A DNA stretch of 64,000 bases, taken from NCBI GenBank assembly GCA_004352715.1, contig SCFE01000102.1:1046745-1110744 (forward strand), given 5' to 3'. Made by a program: the position numbers and the translations under genes. Source of the stretch: Hofstenia miamia. Taxonomy: Eukaryota > Xenacoelomorpha > Acoela. This document shows, piece after piece, positions 1 through 12,655 of the stretch (positions within the stretch are counted from its first letter, which is position 1; each line of letters begins with the position of its first letter). A model generated the notes under the pieces. That model worked only from the letters and a program-made list of their open reading frames with translations, searched no databases and was not told the origin of the DNA.

Positions 1-407
1 CTTCAAAATCTTTTGGGCTGAAAATAATTAATTGCGTTTTATTCTTATTTAGTGTTAATATATTTTGTTGGAAATACCTGGATATATTTGCAATGCTTTC
101 TTGTAATTCTCTTGTGCTAATAATTGGTCTTCTATTTCTATTCATCAGCAAAGTTGGAATTGGGTTGGGCCTAAAGTTGGGCCGGATTTTTGACAAAGGA
201 ATTTGGGCCAGGCCGGGCTTGGGCCTAATGTTTTAATTGGCATTTGAACTACAAGAAAATATTCACTTGAAAACTTAACCCTATATGGACCAATTTATTT
301 TGCATCTGGTTTTTAAGCATTTTTTATATAAATTTAGGTTGATGGCGTTTTCCTTTAGTAGTAAATGTAAAAATATATTAATTTTTATTCTATGCACTCG
401 CCTTATG
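1..407. other. AT-rich DNA with a short GGGCC-rich patch; no gene seen
   Basis: Positions 165-235 contain repeated GGGCC/GGCCC words, unlike the surroundings. Similar words occur at 48440-48480. This may be the end of a transposon. Nothing coding is supported. Confidence 0.4.
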
Positions 408-422
408 TAGCCACGGTCATTG

Positions 423-900
423 TATTGTCGTGTATACATACATACACAAAAAATACACGGAACGACTAAATTTGATACATACATGTACATACGAACAATT
501 TTGGAGATACATACACGATACACGCTGGTTAAAATAAGTGTCAGATTTTGAATACATGGTATACACGGACAGACCCTCAACTCCAAGTTCAACACGTGCC
601 AGATTAATAAAATGACATAATGGGCATTTTCGTGGTGCAGGGTGGGATGTTTCGTACGAATTTTAGAAATCAGCATTCAAGTATAAATCAAAAACACAAA
701 ACAAACATTTGGATAGAGCAGTGCACACGCACAGCATAAATACAAAATACATATTATAATACAGGAAAATACACGATCATTTGCGTTCAGGTTTACTGAA
801 ATACATGAAATACATACACGATAGTATAGACTACATACTTGGACATACACGCAAAAATCCGGATACATACACTCTAGTTTATTTTCCCTACACGACAATG
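423..900. mobile_element. Non-autonomous hAT-type MITE (deletion derivative)
   Basis: The ends carry inverted TATTGTCGTGTA and the complement of ATTGTCGTGTAG. The direct repeat TAGCCACGGT flanks it at 408-417 and 904-913, consistent with a target-site duplication. Its left half (to about 620) matches 52253-52450 and its right half (from about 632) matches 54299-54557. It is therefore the two ends of the BED-type hAT element at 52-54.5 kb with the middle deleted. Confidence 0.8.
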
Positions 901-913
901 CTCTAGCCACGGT

Positions 914-1853
914 TGTGTCCCGTTCATTTAATAACCACATGTGAAAAATTTAATCTGCCTTGCATTGTTGGCTGGTGCAATACTTCCAATATTTAAATTT
1001 TGTCTGCTAAAAGCAAAGAGCGTTTCTTAAAACTCCCACTTAATTGTGTTGATGGAAGTTGACGTAAGTTGGCAGAGTATTTTAGTAATTGAATCCATAA
1101 AAAATGATGAATATAATATTGTAATTCTTCTTTTAAATGTGGATTTAAATTTTGTAGTTGCCAAAGTGCATATCATAACACATTCACTGCCATGTCACCA
1201 TGTATTGGTGACAGGGCCTATTCATTTGACGCCACATCACCTGTATATGGTGACAGCGAAAATTCCGTTTTCAACCATGTCTCAAAGTTTTTGGCTATAT
1301 AAAACATTTTCCTGCTAAAAACAAAAGATTTTTTTGGGACCCTGGAAAAATTTAATAATAAATGGCCTTTCAGTAAATGTGTTAAAACATACATTAAAAC
1401 ATACATTAAAAGATGCAAGGAATGCACTAACTGTTTTATCACATGTACATGTGTTTGCAAAGGCACTTTTGGTTATCTAGCACCATGAAGCAAAGTATTT
1501 TGATCAAGCACTAGAAACTAGCTATTCAAATTGCTGACATTTAAACCACTTATAAACAGTTTTTAATTGATTTAGATTGTTAGGGCTTGGACATTCATGA
1601 CTTAGTCCAAAATTGTCTGTACTTTATTCTAATGTTATTGATACGCATGGTCTGTGACAGTGGGGTAAAATTTATTTTATGACGAATAAGAATTTAATGT
1701 AAAAGATATCAAATAACGTAAAATATACAATGTATATTATACTAGAATATGGAATGAAAATACAAAATCGGAATTTATGGTTTATCATATAATTTTCTTC
1801 TTGTTTCACTACTGTTAATAAATGAACCCGCCAAATCATTGATTTTAACTGAA
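914..1853. other. Non-coding AT-rich DNA with two small hairpins
   Basis: The sequence TGTCACC(7 nt)GGTGACA at 1193-1213 and a related TCACC...TGGTGA hairpin near 1237-1253 stand out. No coding sequence is supported. Confidence 0.4.
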
Positions 1854-3303
1854 TCAAAAATGTCTTGATGCGTGTGCACTATAATTAATCCTGCTTTGGG
1901 TCATGGTTTTGAGGTGTTTTAAGGCCGAAAAGAAGCTTTCAGCTTCACATGATGACACTGGCGTTACAAACATCAACTTCAGTAGTTTAAACACCTCTGG
2001 AAAAAATGTGTGAACTTCTGGAAACATATTTTTTATTATAGTCTGTAGCAATTTAGAAAATAAATCAACTGAGTGACAGATATGTTTGCAGACTTAAATT
2101 GAAGAGTTTTACTTAATTGCTTTAAAACACCAAGGGGTTTTGAAGAGATAAGTAATCCTAACATTGTTTCAGCTTTTTGAAACTTTTCCAATAAACCAGA
2201 AGTTTTTGAAGCTATTTCCATTTGAGATATCCGAGTCATCTCAGATAAGCTTTCAATTATTGCGCCATAATTATCAATGGCAAACTGAATGGAAGAGTAT
2301 CTGTAGATCAATTTAGTTGGGCATAATGGTTTAATGGGTTAAGGGATTTGGGCATTTAGAGACATTTACAGCAATCTTCTTATCCAATGTTTTAATTTTA
2401 TTGATCTACTAAAGAGTACTACAAGTTCATTTATTAGCATAACTGAGTCCCGCACAATCTCACAACTTTGAATCGCAGTTTGTACTATGAGGTCATTGAC
2501 ATGTGCTGAACAATGAAAATACATCGCAAATTTTTTTTCTTTCAAAAGTGCTTGACAACTCTTCATGTTTGCCATTCATATTGGCTGCTCCATCATAAGC
2601 TTGTGCTCTAACGAATTCAATTGAGATATTAAACCAAGTTAACACATCTAGTATCCTATTGCAATTGACTGTCCTGTTGTGTCATCAAATTTATACAAGC
2701 CTATAAAATCGCCATAGACAACCAAATGCTCATCAACATGTCTAATACAGATAGACTTCTGCTTATTGTCACTTACATTTTGAGTCCCGTTAGTATGATG
2801 CCGAAACAATCATGCTTTTGTATGTTTTTGACCATGTGTCTTTGTTTGGAATGACTAAAAAACTCATTATTTCTTCTGGTGCGCTGGGAGATTTAAAATT
2901 AGTCATCCGTTTAAGGTAACTTGACGTCATCTTTAACCAAAAAATTATCTTGATTATCAGTGTGGCCACGAAATGCAATACCTTGCCTGAGAAGAAATCG
3001 TACACTCTTGAACACTTTAGTCAAGTATTGTTTGCTGTGTTTTTCTTGTTTACATGCATGCCTTGAAAGTTGCGCATTGATGGGTAGAGAAAACTTCACA
3101 AAGTTAAGTTGAGATATTAAAAATCTGTGGGTTTCTGAAATTTGATGTGATGAAAACCTTTTATTTGCCTTTTTCCCATTGTTAAAACCCGTTGAAATAA
3201 GAGCAGGCTCTTTCTTTTTGGCATGATTTAAAAGACCCTTTGTGCTGGCCATTTGACAAGTAAAACAAACGATTTTTTCTAAAGAGGAACATAGTGAATA
3301 CAT
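1854..3303 (-). pseudogene. Broken hAT-family transposase (zinc-finger MYM1/TTF-like)
   Basis: Several minus-strand frames together resemble a hAT transposase of the zf-MYM1-like type. The N-terminal part (2911-3303) has GHTDNQDNFLV. A middle part has CSAHVNDLIVQ, the conserved Cys-x2-His region. The C-terminal part at 1854-2051 has FVTPVSSCEAESFFSALKHL, the dimerisation domain. The frames are separated by stops and shifts, so it is inactive. Terminal repeats were not identified. Confidence 0.8.
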
Positions 3304-4560
3304 TGGTAGGCTTGGTAAAATTTGTTTTGAAAGTGAATGCTTTGCCGATGTGTTACCATGGGGGGGAATTACTGTTGCTTTGGTTGATAAGTTGCTATGA
3401 CTTCATTGGCAATGCATTGAAAATTTTTTTTAATCACAATGAATTGAACATGATTGAATATCAGAGGGAACAAATGTTGGCTTTTCAATAATCCTCAAGA
3501 ACGCATTAAACAGTGATAGAAGTTGTTGCCAGATTATTTTGAATTGTGGATTCCTAGAAAAATGTCATTTGAAGAATGTTGAAATTTTAATTGTAGCTTT
3601 GGCTGCTTTTGATAAACTTTCCTTGTTTTTGGATTTTTTCATGAAACTTGAATTTCTTTTCATTTCACCTAAAACATCATTTAGATTGTGATGTTTCAGT
3701 TTCGATTATATTTACAATATTCTACGTATTATACTACATAAATGCGAAAAATGGGCAAATTACATTATGTGACAATATAATGTTTCAATATGACGTTGAT
3801 TTATTTATAAAATATTTATGCACAGTAATGAGACAACAGACAAGGCATTTAGTTAAAAATACGTATTTATGCTTTATTTATCATCTATAAATTATATCAA
3901 TACCTTTTATTGAGCAATTCATTTCTTTAGATAATTATTCGTCTCATCTCAATTCAAATTGCAATTAGAAAAATGTTTTAAGTACATGGACTAAAATGTA
4001 ATAACTACATATCTCACCTAACCGTATGCAGCTATTATTAAGACTGACTAAGAAACTATTTCTCTTGTTGGTTATAAGCATTAGTAAGCTAATGGCCATG
4101 TTCCACAGCTTTTGTCTAGCGCTGCAATAGCAGACTCATAAACACGTTCAACCAGGGCTGGGTGTTGTGTACATGACACAGTATGAGCTTGTCTTGTTAA
4201 CTGCTACTAACTGCCTCAGCCGCTAAAATAGTCTAAAATTATAACCCAATTTTCTTTGATAAATGGAATAGAATGAACTGCTAATTGCAAAACAACGTGT
4301 TATAATGATGCTGATTTGGCGGGTAAATTGCAATTTACATTTCATATTCATTTTTAAATAACAATTAAAGAAGTTCTTAAAATTATTATTTTTTGGGGAA
4401 TAAATCCCCCTATCCAAACCCCTCCTTCCTCCAGAATCGACGCCCATTGTCTGTGATAAGCAAAATGAGAAAGTTTTATTGTCCATTACAAAAACAATAC
4501 AAATAATTTATCTACATAATGAATGAAGTTAATAGATAAACAAATCTAAAAATCAACTTT
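3304..4560. other. AT-rich DNA, no gene recognised
   Basis: Only short random frames are visible on either strand. No splice-bounded exon similar to a p38 N-lobe was found. Confidence 0.4.
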
Positions 4561-4563
4561 TAC

Positions 4564-5106
4564 CCCTATTTCCACTAGTGTTACTCTTACGTAACAAATC
4601 GATTCTTCGCATTTTTGAACATTTCTTGCAAGCCTTTAAAAAAATTGAAAGCTTTTTACATGTACAAATGTATGGGATTTCGCCCGCTCATGCAATAACG
4701 AATATATGTCAGAAAACATATCCTTATGTCTGAATTCCATAAAAATAGGAATTTTTCCAATTAGAAATTCGAACTTTTGTAAAAATATTAAAATTATTTC
4801 CATTCCTAGTTTTCAGATAAAGAAGCGGTCTAGTGCCTAGGGGAACAACAACTACCCTGAAGAATTTTGTTTTCTGAAGACAATCTGTGTGAGTTTCGTT
4901 CAGACAAGCCGTGCTCAAAGTCAGACTTCGCGCAAATGCGTACCGGGACGTGACAGAGCCAGGTCGAGAATTTAAGACGAAAAAGAAATAGGTGACAATT
5001 CTCTATCTTGTTGCGTTTTCAGGTTTCAAATATCTTCATTAGTTCGTGAGTTATAAGTGTTTAAAAATTTTTTGTTGAAGTTCGAAAATTCCTAGTGGAA
5101 ATAGGG
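4564..5106. mobile_element. Element with 15-bp inverted ends (MITE-like)
   Basis: CCCTATTTCCACTAG at 4564-4578 is the exact reverse complement of 5092-5106. The 540 bp between them lack a transposase frame. The target-site duplication is unclear. It sits just upstream of the first visible p38a exon. Confidence 0.6.
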
Positions 5107-5470
5107 TTAAGTTTTAGTCAGAAAACCAAAATGCCTTATCGTGTGTCATCTATGTAAGTATTGATTTATGGCTGTTACCTTATCATGTGAAATGGCCTTA
5201 GAGCATATATTCGCCAATTCAGTTATGGGAAACTTGCAGTCTGATTTCTTGATTTTTGCTTTGATTTAAATTAGAATTAAATCATATTAATTTATATCCC
5301 TCAACCCTAATTTGAGTTATAAATAAATCATGATTTCGTTTGTAAACATGCTTATTTAATGACATTGTAAGATGCTAATTTCAACTAAATTTTTTTAAAC
5401 ACAAGATAATTAATGTCAGAGTGTATATTTTGAACGATATAAAAGTTCATATTTAAGTTATTGTATTTAG

Positions 5471-5500
5471 TATCTGCATTCAGTTGGCATAATGCATCGG
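5471..5500 (+). CDS. p38: p38a exon: start of catalytic loop (30 nt)
   Basis: This 30-nt exon encodes [10 protein letters not shown], the helix E end and the HR of the HRD motif. It is bounded by the acceptor TATTTAG and the donor GTAAGC. The following intron is only 42 nt. The matching exon in p38b encodes [10 protein letters not shown] and is also 30 nt. Confidence 0.9.
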
Positions 5501-8500
5501 GTAAGCGTACTTTTGTTCTTATAATTATAAAATAGTATTTAGGATTTAAAGCCTAGCAACATAGCAGTAACTGAGGACAATTACCTGAAGGTATGACCTT
5601 TGCATCTAATATTAGATTATATTAATCTGACAAATCTTACTGCTGATATTTGCAGACTGGTGTGCGAATTAATATTGCTTTAATTCGATTCTCGCAGAAA
5701 ATGCACTCTGCTTGCCATTCCTATTTCCCGTCCCATTTTTGTCCTACAGATATTTTTTTCAATTAAGGTGCGCTCACACTATCGCCTTTTATCATCTGTC
5801 AAGAAATCGGTTTTAAAATTCGATAGTCTGAACAATATCTGCTTTTTTATCAGCTGATAAAAGTCGATAGTCTGAACGCTCAATCCGATTTTTTAGCAAA
5901 ACTGCTAAATTACTGTCATCTGATAAAAGTCAATAGTATGAACACACCTTTACGAGTTTTGAATTTATCAGATTTTTAAATTTTATGGCCATGTGTTCAT
6001 ATAGAATTTTATAAAAACATGTAAATACAAAAGCTTTCTATTAAATCATTGTATAAAATCACAGTTAGCATCCTCTTCAGACGTGCTAATATCTCCCTAT
6101 ATGTCAGATATAACATCGACAAACTCATTAATGTTGATCTCAAAAATGATCTTTTTGTGTCGATTGCCTTATTTAGTGTAATATAAGATAAACCAGCTTT
6201 GTAGAGCTCATTCTTCCACTGGAAGGGGCAATTGCTTGGATGTATCGTGTGTTGCATCATATTGTTGTAAAGTTAGTCTTAAATTAACTAAACCATCAAT
6301 GAAAAATAAGGAAATGCTAATAGTGGATGTAAAATCACGCAAACAACAAGTTTAGGAAAATGAAGAGGCTCTTCAAATAATCATGAAAATTCTCAATTTG
6401 ACCATATTACATGGTTTCGTCTAGATACATCAGGATTGCATATGGCAATGGGAATGGAAAACATTTTATGGAATGAAAATTTATGGAAATGCAGTTTCGA
6501 AAAGTAATTCTCAACGTTATAGAAAATGTGCAAAACACATGTATTTACATATAAATAATATTATTTAAGAACAGTCACAAAATGCATTAAAATTATCAAA
6601 AGTAGTCTTAATTATACCAAGTAGAACTAACAACACAACAAAATTTGATTAATGACAAGTGATATTGGTTAAATAATCACATCAATACACAGGTACATCT
6701 AAACCAATTCCTAATGTGGAAATTGTAGCTAATGAGTTCAGATATTTTAAAAACTGTACCTGTTAATGATATCTAACATTCGTTGCTAATTCCAATTCTT
6801 TTTGTGCACATATGCATTTTTTAGTATTTATTGGCACCACAATTAATAGAATTATCTACAGAAATCATGTAATGCATTTGAGATTACTGCATACATTTTC
6901 CATATATTTTCGTTGTCTTTAAATTATTTAATTTTAATTTGATTTTGAACATGACTGAAACAAATAATTTTTTGGAGGAAATCAAGATTATAAGCATTAC
7001 AAAAGCCTACTATATGTACCTTAGAAGTTTCAAAAAATCCATTATTGCACGTGTCTGAACTGAGTTATAATCTCTGTTCACATCATAGTTGATTTGATCA
7101 ACCACTTAAAGGGTTTTACGGGATGACTGAGTCCAATGCAATGTACTAGTCTGAGTACCATACGACATTATATTTCAATGGACTGGGACCAAAAATGAAG
7201 AACCTGGAGCCATGGATTTTAGAATGTTGCCATATTTTTTTCATTTTTAATTGAAATAGAAGAAATACCATACCGTGATTCAATGGGACTATTGGACCAG
7301 AAAATTTGAGATTGAAATGGGTCCAAATCCAATGGGACTAAATAGAACTGAAACTAATATAATAATATAATTTTGGTCCCGCAGAACCCTAACCACTAGC
7401 TCTAAAAGTTATGGAAAAATATGGAAATATTTTTAAAATAGTTGTGGAAATGGGATAAAAAATGGAAGAAATTCGAATTTCCATATGCAAGGCTTAAACA
7501 CATACACATTGACATGGAAATTTGCCTAATCTGTCCAGAGAACATTCTTCAGAAAGTCATAATCATTGGCACACATTTCTATGAAGAATTTTAGTAAAAT
7601 TTTATTTCTACCATCATCTCGTTAGCACTAAGGAATTGCAAATTTTTCATATGGAATGGCTTCGTATTGTCAGATTAACTCTTTGAATTTTATGAGGTGA
7701 AGATTGCACTAATCTGAGATTTTGATCGATGATGTTGGATGTACACGTGCCATATGAGTTTATATCCTGCTGCTGTTCAATCTTTTCTATTCTAACCCAA
7801 GAAAAAGGTCTGACGTCTTTTGTCAAATCCAAAATTTATCTTGTTGCTCAAATTTTTCAACCAGTCATGTACTTGTTGAAAGAGGGTAAATTTATTTGCG
7901 AATTCTAGATCTCTGTACACTTGAACTTCTGTAAACTATTGATGAAGATGAATGACCACTATCATCGCAATGAATTATTTTGAATCGAGTTTCCTTGTAC
8001 AAATTTTACATATATACCATTGAAAAATTGAGGTATTCCTTAATTTCTAAAAATAGTAACCAAGTACAAATATTGGTAGCCCTGTTAGTTTTGCTTACCT
8101 ACAACACTTAACATATCATATACATATTATTGAACTTTCGTTATAGTTCATTTTGTATTAATTACAACTGGTACAATCATTCTAATGCGCACATGCTCGA
8201 CAAAAAATTTGAAAATTATGAACTTTTTCGGAAATGAGTAGTATTTGTTACATAAACGTGTCTTGTAGTGTTTTGCAGTTTGGAGTTCTAGGTCGAATAA
8301 TTCAATGTGTGTGTAAGATTCTCAGGTGGAATTTTCTTTATGACAACATTATAATAGCGTAATTTTTCTTTTTGCCATAGGTCTTTCTCTTTTTCTGCGT
8401 TTGAACAAAACCTACTGTGGAATGATACTATTATCATCGGAGCATTCGCAAAAATTCCTTTTGGATTTCTTGCAGTGTTCCACAAAATTTATGTATTATT

Positions 8501-11500
8501 TTCATTTAGATAGAATTATATTTAACAAAAATGTATTAAATGCCTGAAAATTTCACTTAAAATTGTAATTCATGTTTATTTTTTCATAATTCCTTATATT
8601 GTCTGTAGCAGAAGTAGAGAATACTATTAGGGTAAAGTAAGATTTTGTTTCAAATTTGAGTTCCTAGTTTTGAAAAGCTTCAAAAATGAAAATTATAGAT
8701 TTTGTTTCGCTATTTTAATTGTATTGCTAATAGAATTCCAAACTTGGCCATATAATGATTTATATTGATCATAAGATCAGTGCAATTCAAAACCTCCAAA
8801 ATCTGATGAGAAAAAAACTTTTAGTTAATCTTGGTTAGGATAAATTTTCTCTGACGTTTATTCCAAATAGCAAACCTTGCATTGAACTTAAGGAAATTGC
8901 GGGAAACGAACGCTTCATCCGAATGGAACCATGAGCATGCCGGATGTTTAAACAAGATAATCAACATAATTTTTAATGAGCCAGTCATCTGATATTTCGG
9001 CAAAAATGAGAGGGATGTTCTTCAAGTAGATCCTTCAAATCATGTATTAAGTTCATGCCTGCATGCCTAGTTCAAAAATACAATTTTGTATGTATGCTGC
9101 AAGATCGTTAAGTGCAGAGGCAAATTACTTGCAGTTTAAAAAGACTTATAAGCAATAGTCTATGGCTTTGGCCTCTTCAATCAATTTGTTTATGGAAGAA
9201 ATCAGTGTGTTGCATTAGTCCACAAGGCATTAGAAGCATTGCACAACAAACCAATATCAGCTTGCTCTCCTCTGATTCAACATTTACTAGTGATGCTCCA
9301 AAAATACATTTGTTAATAATACAATTCAAACCTGGAACTGAAATTCACCTCGTAAATAATCAGGATGTTGAATTTTAGCTACTATCTAAAACAAAGCCAG
9401 GGCGAAGGGCGGCCACTGCCTTTAGAAAATACACATTACCATGATACACTTATAGCTAGAAAATTGTAAGCTTCATCACGAGAAAGACGCCCATTTTAGA
9501 AAATCAGAAACAATGTATACATTGTAAAAAAATGTACTGTACCATACAATTATGGTCCCATAAAACAATGGTAAACAGGATTTAGGACGCTTCGCTCTTC
9601 CCACCTAGGAATAAAGAAAATAAAGCAACTTGCAGTCGTCAGTCAATAAAATTTCGTTGATCTACTCAGAAAAAACAGGATGTAAAGATCCCACGCTTTA
9701 TTGATGTCGACAATAAAGACCATGAATATGTTTCTCACGTTTATCACACAAATGCAACCGATGTTGACCTTACCACTATTTAGTTCAACTATATATATGT
9801 GTAATTTGTGTCTATAAATTTTCAATTCTCGTTTTATACAACCTTATAGCTAGAAATATGTTTTAGAACATGGTATAGCTTGTCTAATGATTACTATTCG
9901 ATATAAATTTAATCCAATGTCAAGATATATTATTAAAAGAAGTAATTGAATTTGTATAGAGTTATTTTACACTTTTCTGACTAAAAATTCAAATGAAATT
10001 GTTAACAAAAAATCAATGGAAATGGCATTATCATATTTTAAAAAAATTTAAAATATTCGAAATTTTCGTTTACTCTTTCATCCTCCAATGATGGCTCAGC
10101 ACGGCAACGGAAATTAACAGTGCATCGCAAATATTTAATGATCACTGCGAACAGTATCATTGCAATATATATATATATATATATGTTTTAATTAAATACT
10201 ACTGCTCTTACTTCTCAATATTTTAGTTTATGAATAACATTTTCCAATTTCTAGATTTTGGATTTCGGACTAGCGAGATTGACTAACGCAGAATTAACTG
10301 GCTATGTTGTTTCTAGATGGTACAGAGCCCCGGAAATCATGCTAAATTGGAAACACTATGACACGCAAAGTAATTTTCACTTTTCATTTTACATGGATAT
10401 ACAGTGGCGGCTTTAATACTGCAGAATTTGCTTGATTCTGTTATTCATATCATTATCAATTATGCACTTCGTCAATTTTCCCAATATAATATTTGAATAT
10501 AATATAACTATTTATATATATATATATATATATATAACTATAGATACTATGGAATTTGTATCCAGTGCCCGCAGCTTGCGATTTTCCATAGTATCCAGCG
10601 CTTTTTGAATTTAAAGCCAGAATAATTCACTTAATCCAAAAATTTTTACATTGCGGGTTTGGAATAGGGGTCTAATTTCTTATGTATGAGTTTCAGTGTT
10701 TTTCAAAAAAAAATTTTAATCAGTATTCAGAGCCCTCTGCCATAGTATCTTGCGCCCTTATATGAGTATATTTTTTTTTGTATCCAGCGCCCTAATGGTT
10801 TTGTATCCAAAGCCCGTATATTTATACATATATATATATATATATATATTATAGGGCCTATCCTGTGATTTTTTGTAGAATATCAATGCCTCTTGAACAC
10901 CATTTTAACTTGCTTCTATAGTGAGTTATATCAAGATCCGTTAGAAAATAGTACATTTTCAGTATTTAGAGGACTTTCTGATATAATATTAGATTGACCA
11001 CCATCTAAAAATTGTGCATCTACTATATTTGGATGAGTTTCTGTTATATATTATTGCTTTCTTCTTTGATTCTCTCTTCTATATATTATAGCTTTCTCCT
11101 TATATCTTTAGATACCCAATACTCTGCCAATTCTAATTCAATTCCTTAGCTCTTTTCACCATTATTTAGAGTTCCTTTATTTCTATATCCCAATGTTGTT
11201 ATTATATTTTTAATTACTATTCCCTTTGCGTTATTTAGTCGTTAATTTATTATAACTTTATAGGTTTTTCGACTATATCAACTGACGCATTTCGGAATGT
11301 TGTTGCTCTACCAGTTTTGATCTTATGGACTAGGGTTACATATCAAAATTTACACAATAACTAGCTCCATGTGAAACTATTTCTTATTTTTTTGGATTTA
11401 TCAATTCTCGTTCCATCGCATTGGCTAATAGAAATGGTCTATTTTAACGCTTGTCTTATTATTATAATTATTTGGGTAGACTATATTTGGAGACTTATAG

Positions 11501-12603
11501 CTCCATGACTTTTTATGCTATTAACACAGTTTAAATATCATTCGATGCGCGATGAATACTTCTACAACACACTTATTTTTATTTTTTGGATTTTATCAAT
11601 TAGAACGATAAATGCGGTCCCTTAAAATCGTCATTCTTATTACATAACACTTTCTATTATTAAATGCAATTTCCTTTGGCCTTGAATATTGTCATTGACC
11701 TGTCTACAACAAAGCGATTTTAGCAATGTCATTGTTTAATTTCAGAAGGCTACCGCAAAGTCAATTTTGACGCTGTGGTCATAAAAATTATATTCGTCTC
11801 TAGCTAATCAATAGCTCCATGTGCCAATGTTGTTTTCGATTTGATCAATACCTTTCATGTACAGTGCGAATTTTATAGCAATTGATTTTTACGAACTTAA
11901 AGTGTTTTTCTAGGACTATTCATGCTATCTAGCTGCACTGGAATGCTTAATACATTATAAACGTAATTATCAATCTCTTTAAGTGAAATTGACAAATAAT
12001 TCGATTCAATACATACAAATGTCTAATACTTTGACCAATATTATTATAATTTCTAACGACAATTTTTAATGTATTAACCAATTCTTTTGTCACCACTTAG
12101 GTTTATTTTAGTTAAAATTCGAAAGCTAGTGCTTTCTCATGAACTAATGATATATGTTATAATCAGTGGCGTAACGTCGAAAATTTTCGACCAGAGGCCA
12201 ACTGATATAAAATTTTCATAAGAGATTCAGCATTATTCTATGTAAACCTGTGTACATTGGCGTCGCGCCTTAAGGGGGCCATGGGGCTCGCCCCCACTAG
12301 AGAATCTTAAAAAATATGTCTAAAACTCTTAATGTTTGTAGGTAATTTCAAATTTCCATATTTTGAATTCATTGAACTTAAATATTCCGTTTAATTTAGA
12401 AAGTTGTATATCAATTAAAAGCGAAATCGTCTCAATGTCAATATCTATCTAGAAATGACGGAGCGGCATTTATTAATACTATCTAAATTTGCAACGTGTA
12501 CGTTTAATAGCCAATTAACAAAGAGCAAGTGCCAGTCAATGCTGGGCCCGTTAATAATGTGAATTTTGTTAAAGGTTTCTGCGTACTAGCGCGACGCGTG
12601 ATG

Positions 12604-12655
<52 letters not shown>

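Noticed and set aside
6694-6760. A DLKP-like string ([13 protein letters not shown]) after an AG, as a candidate p38a catalytic-loop exon
   Set aside because: It lacks the catalytic Asp and a donor; a perfect exon was found at 5543-5590.
9324-9378. [16 protein letters not shown], resembling the p38 catalytic loop
   Set aside because: No splice borders, two extra residues, no HRD; a chance match.
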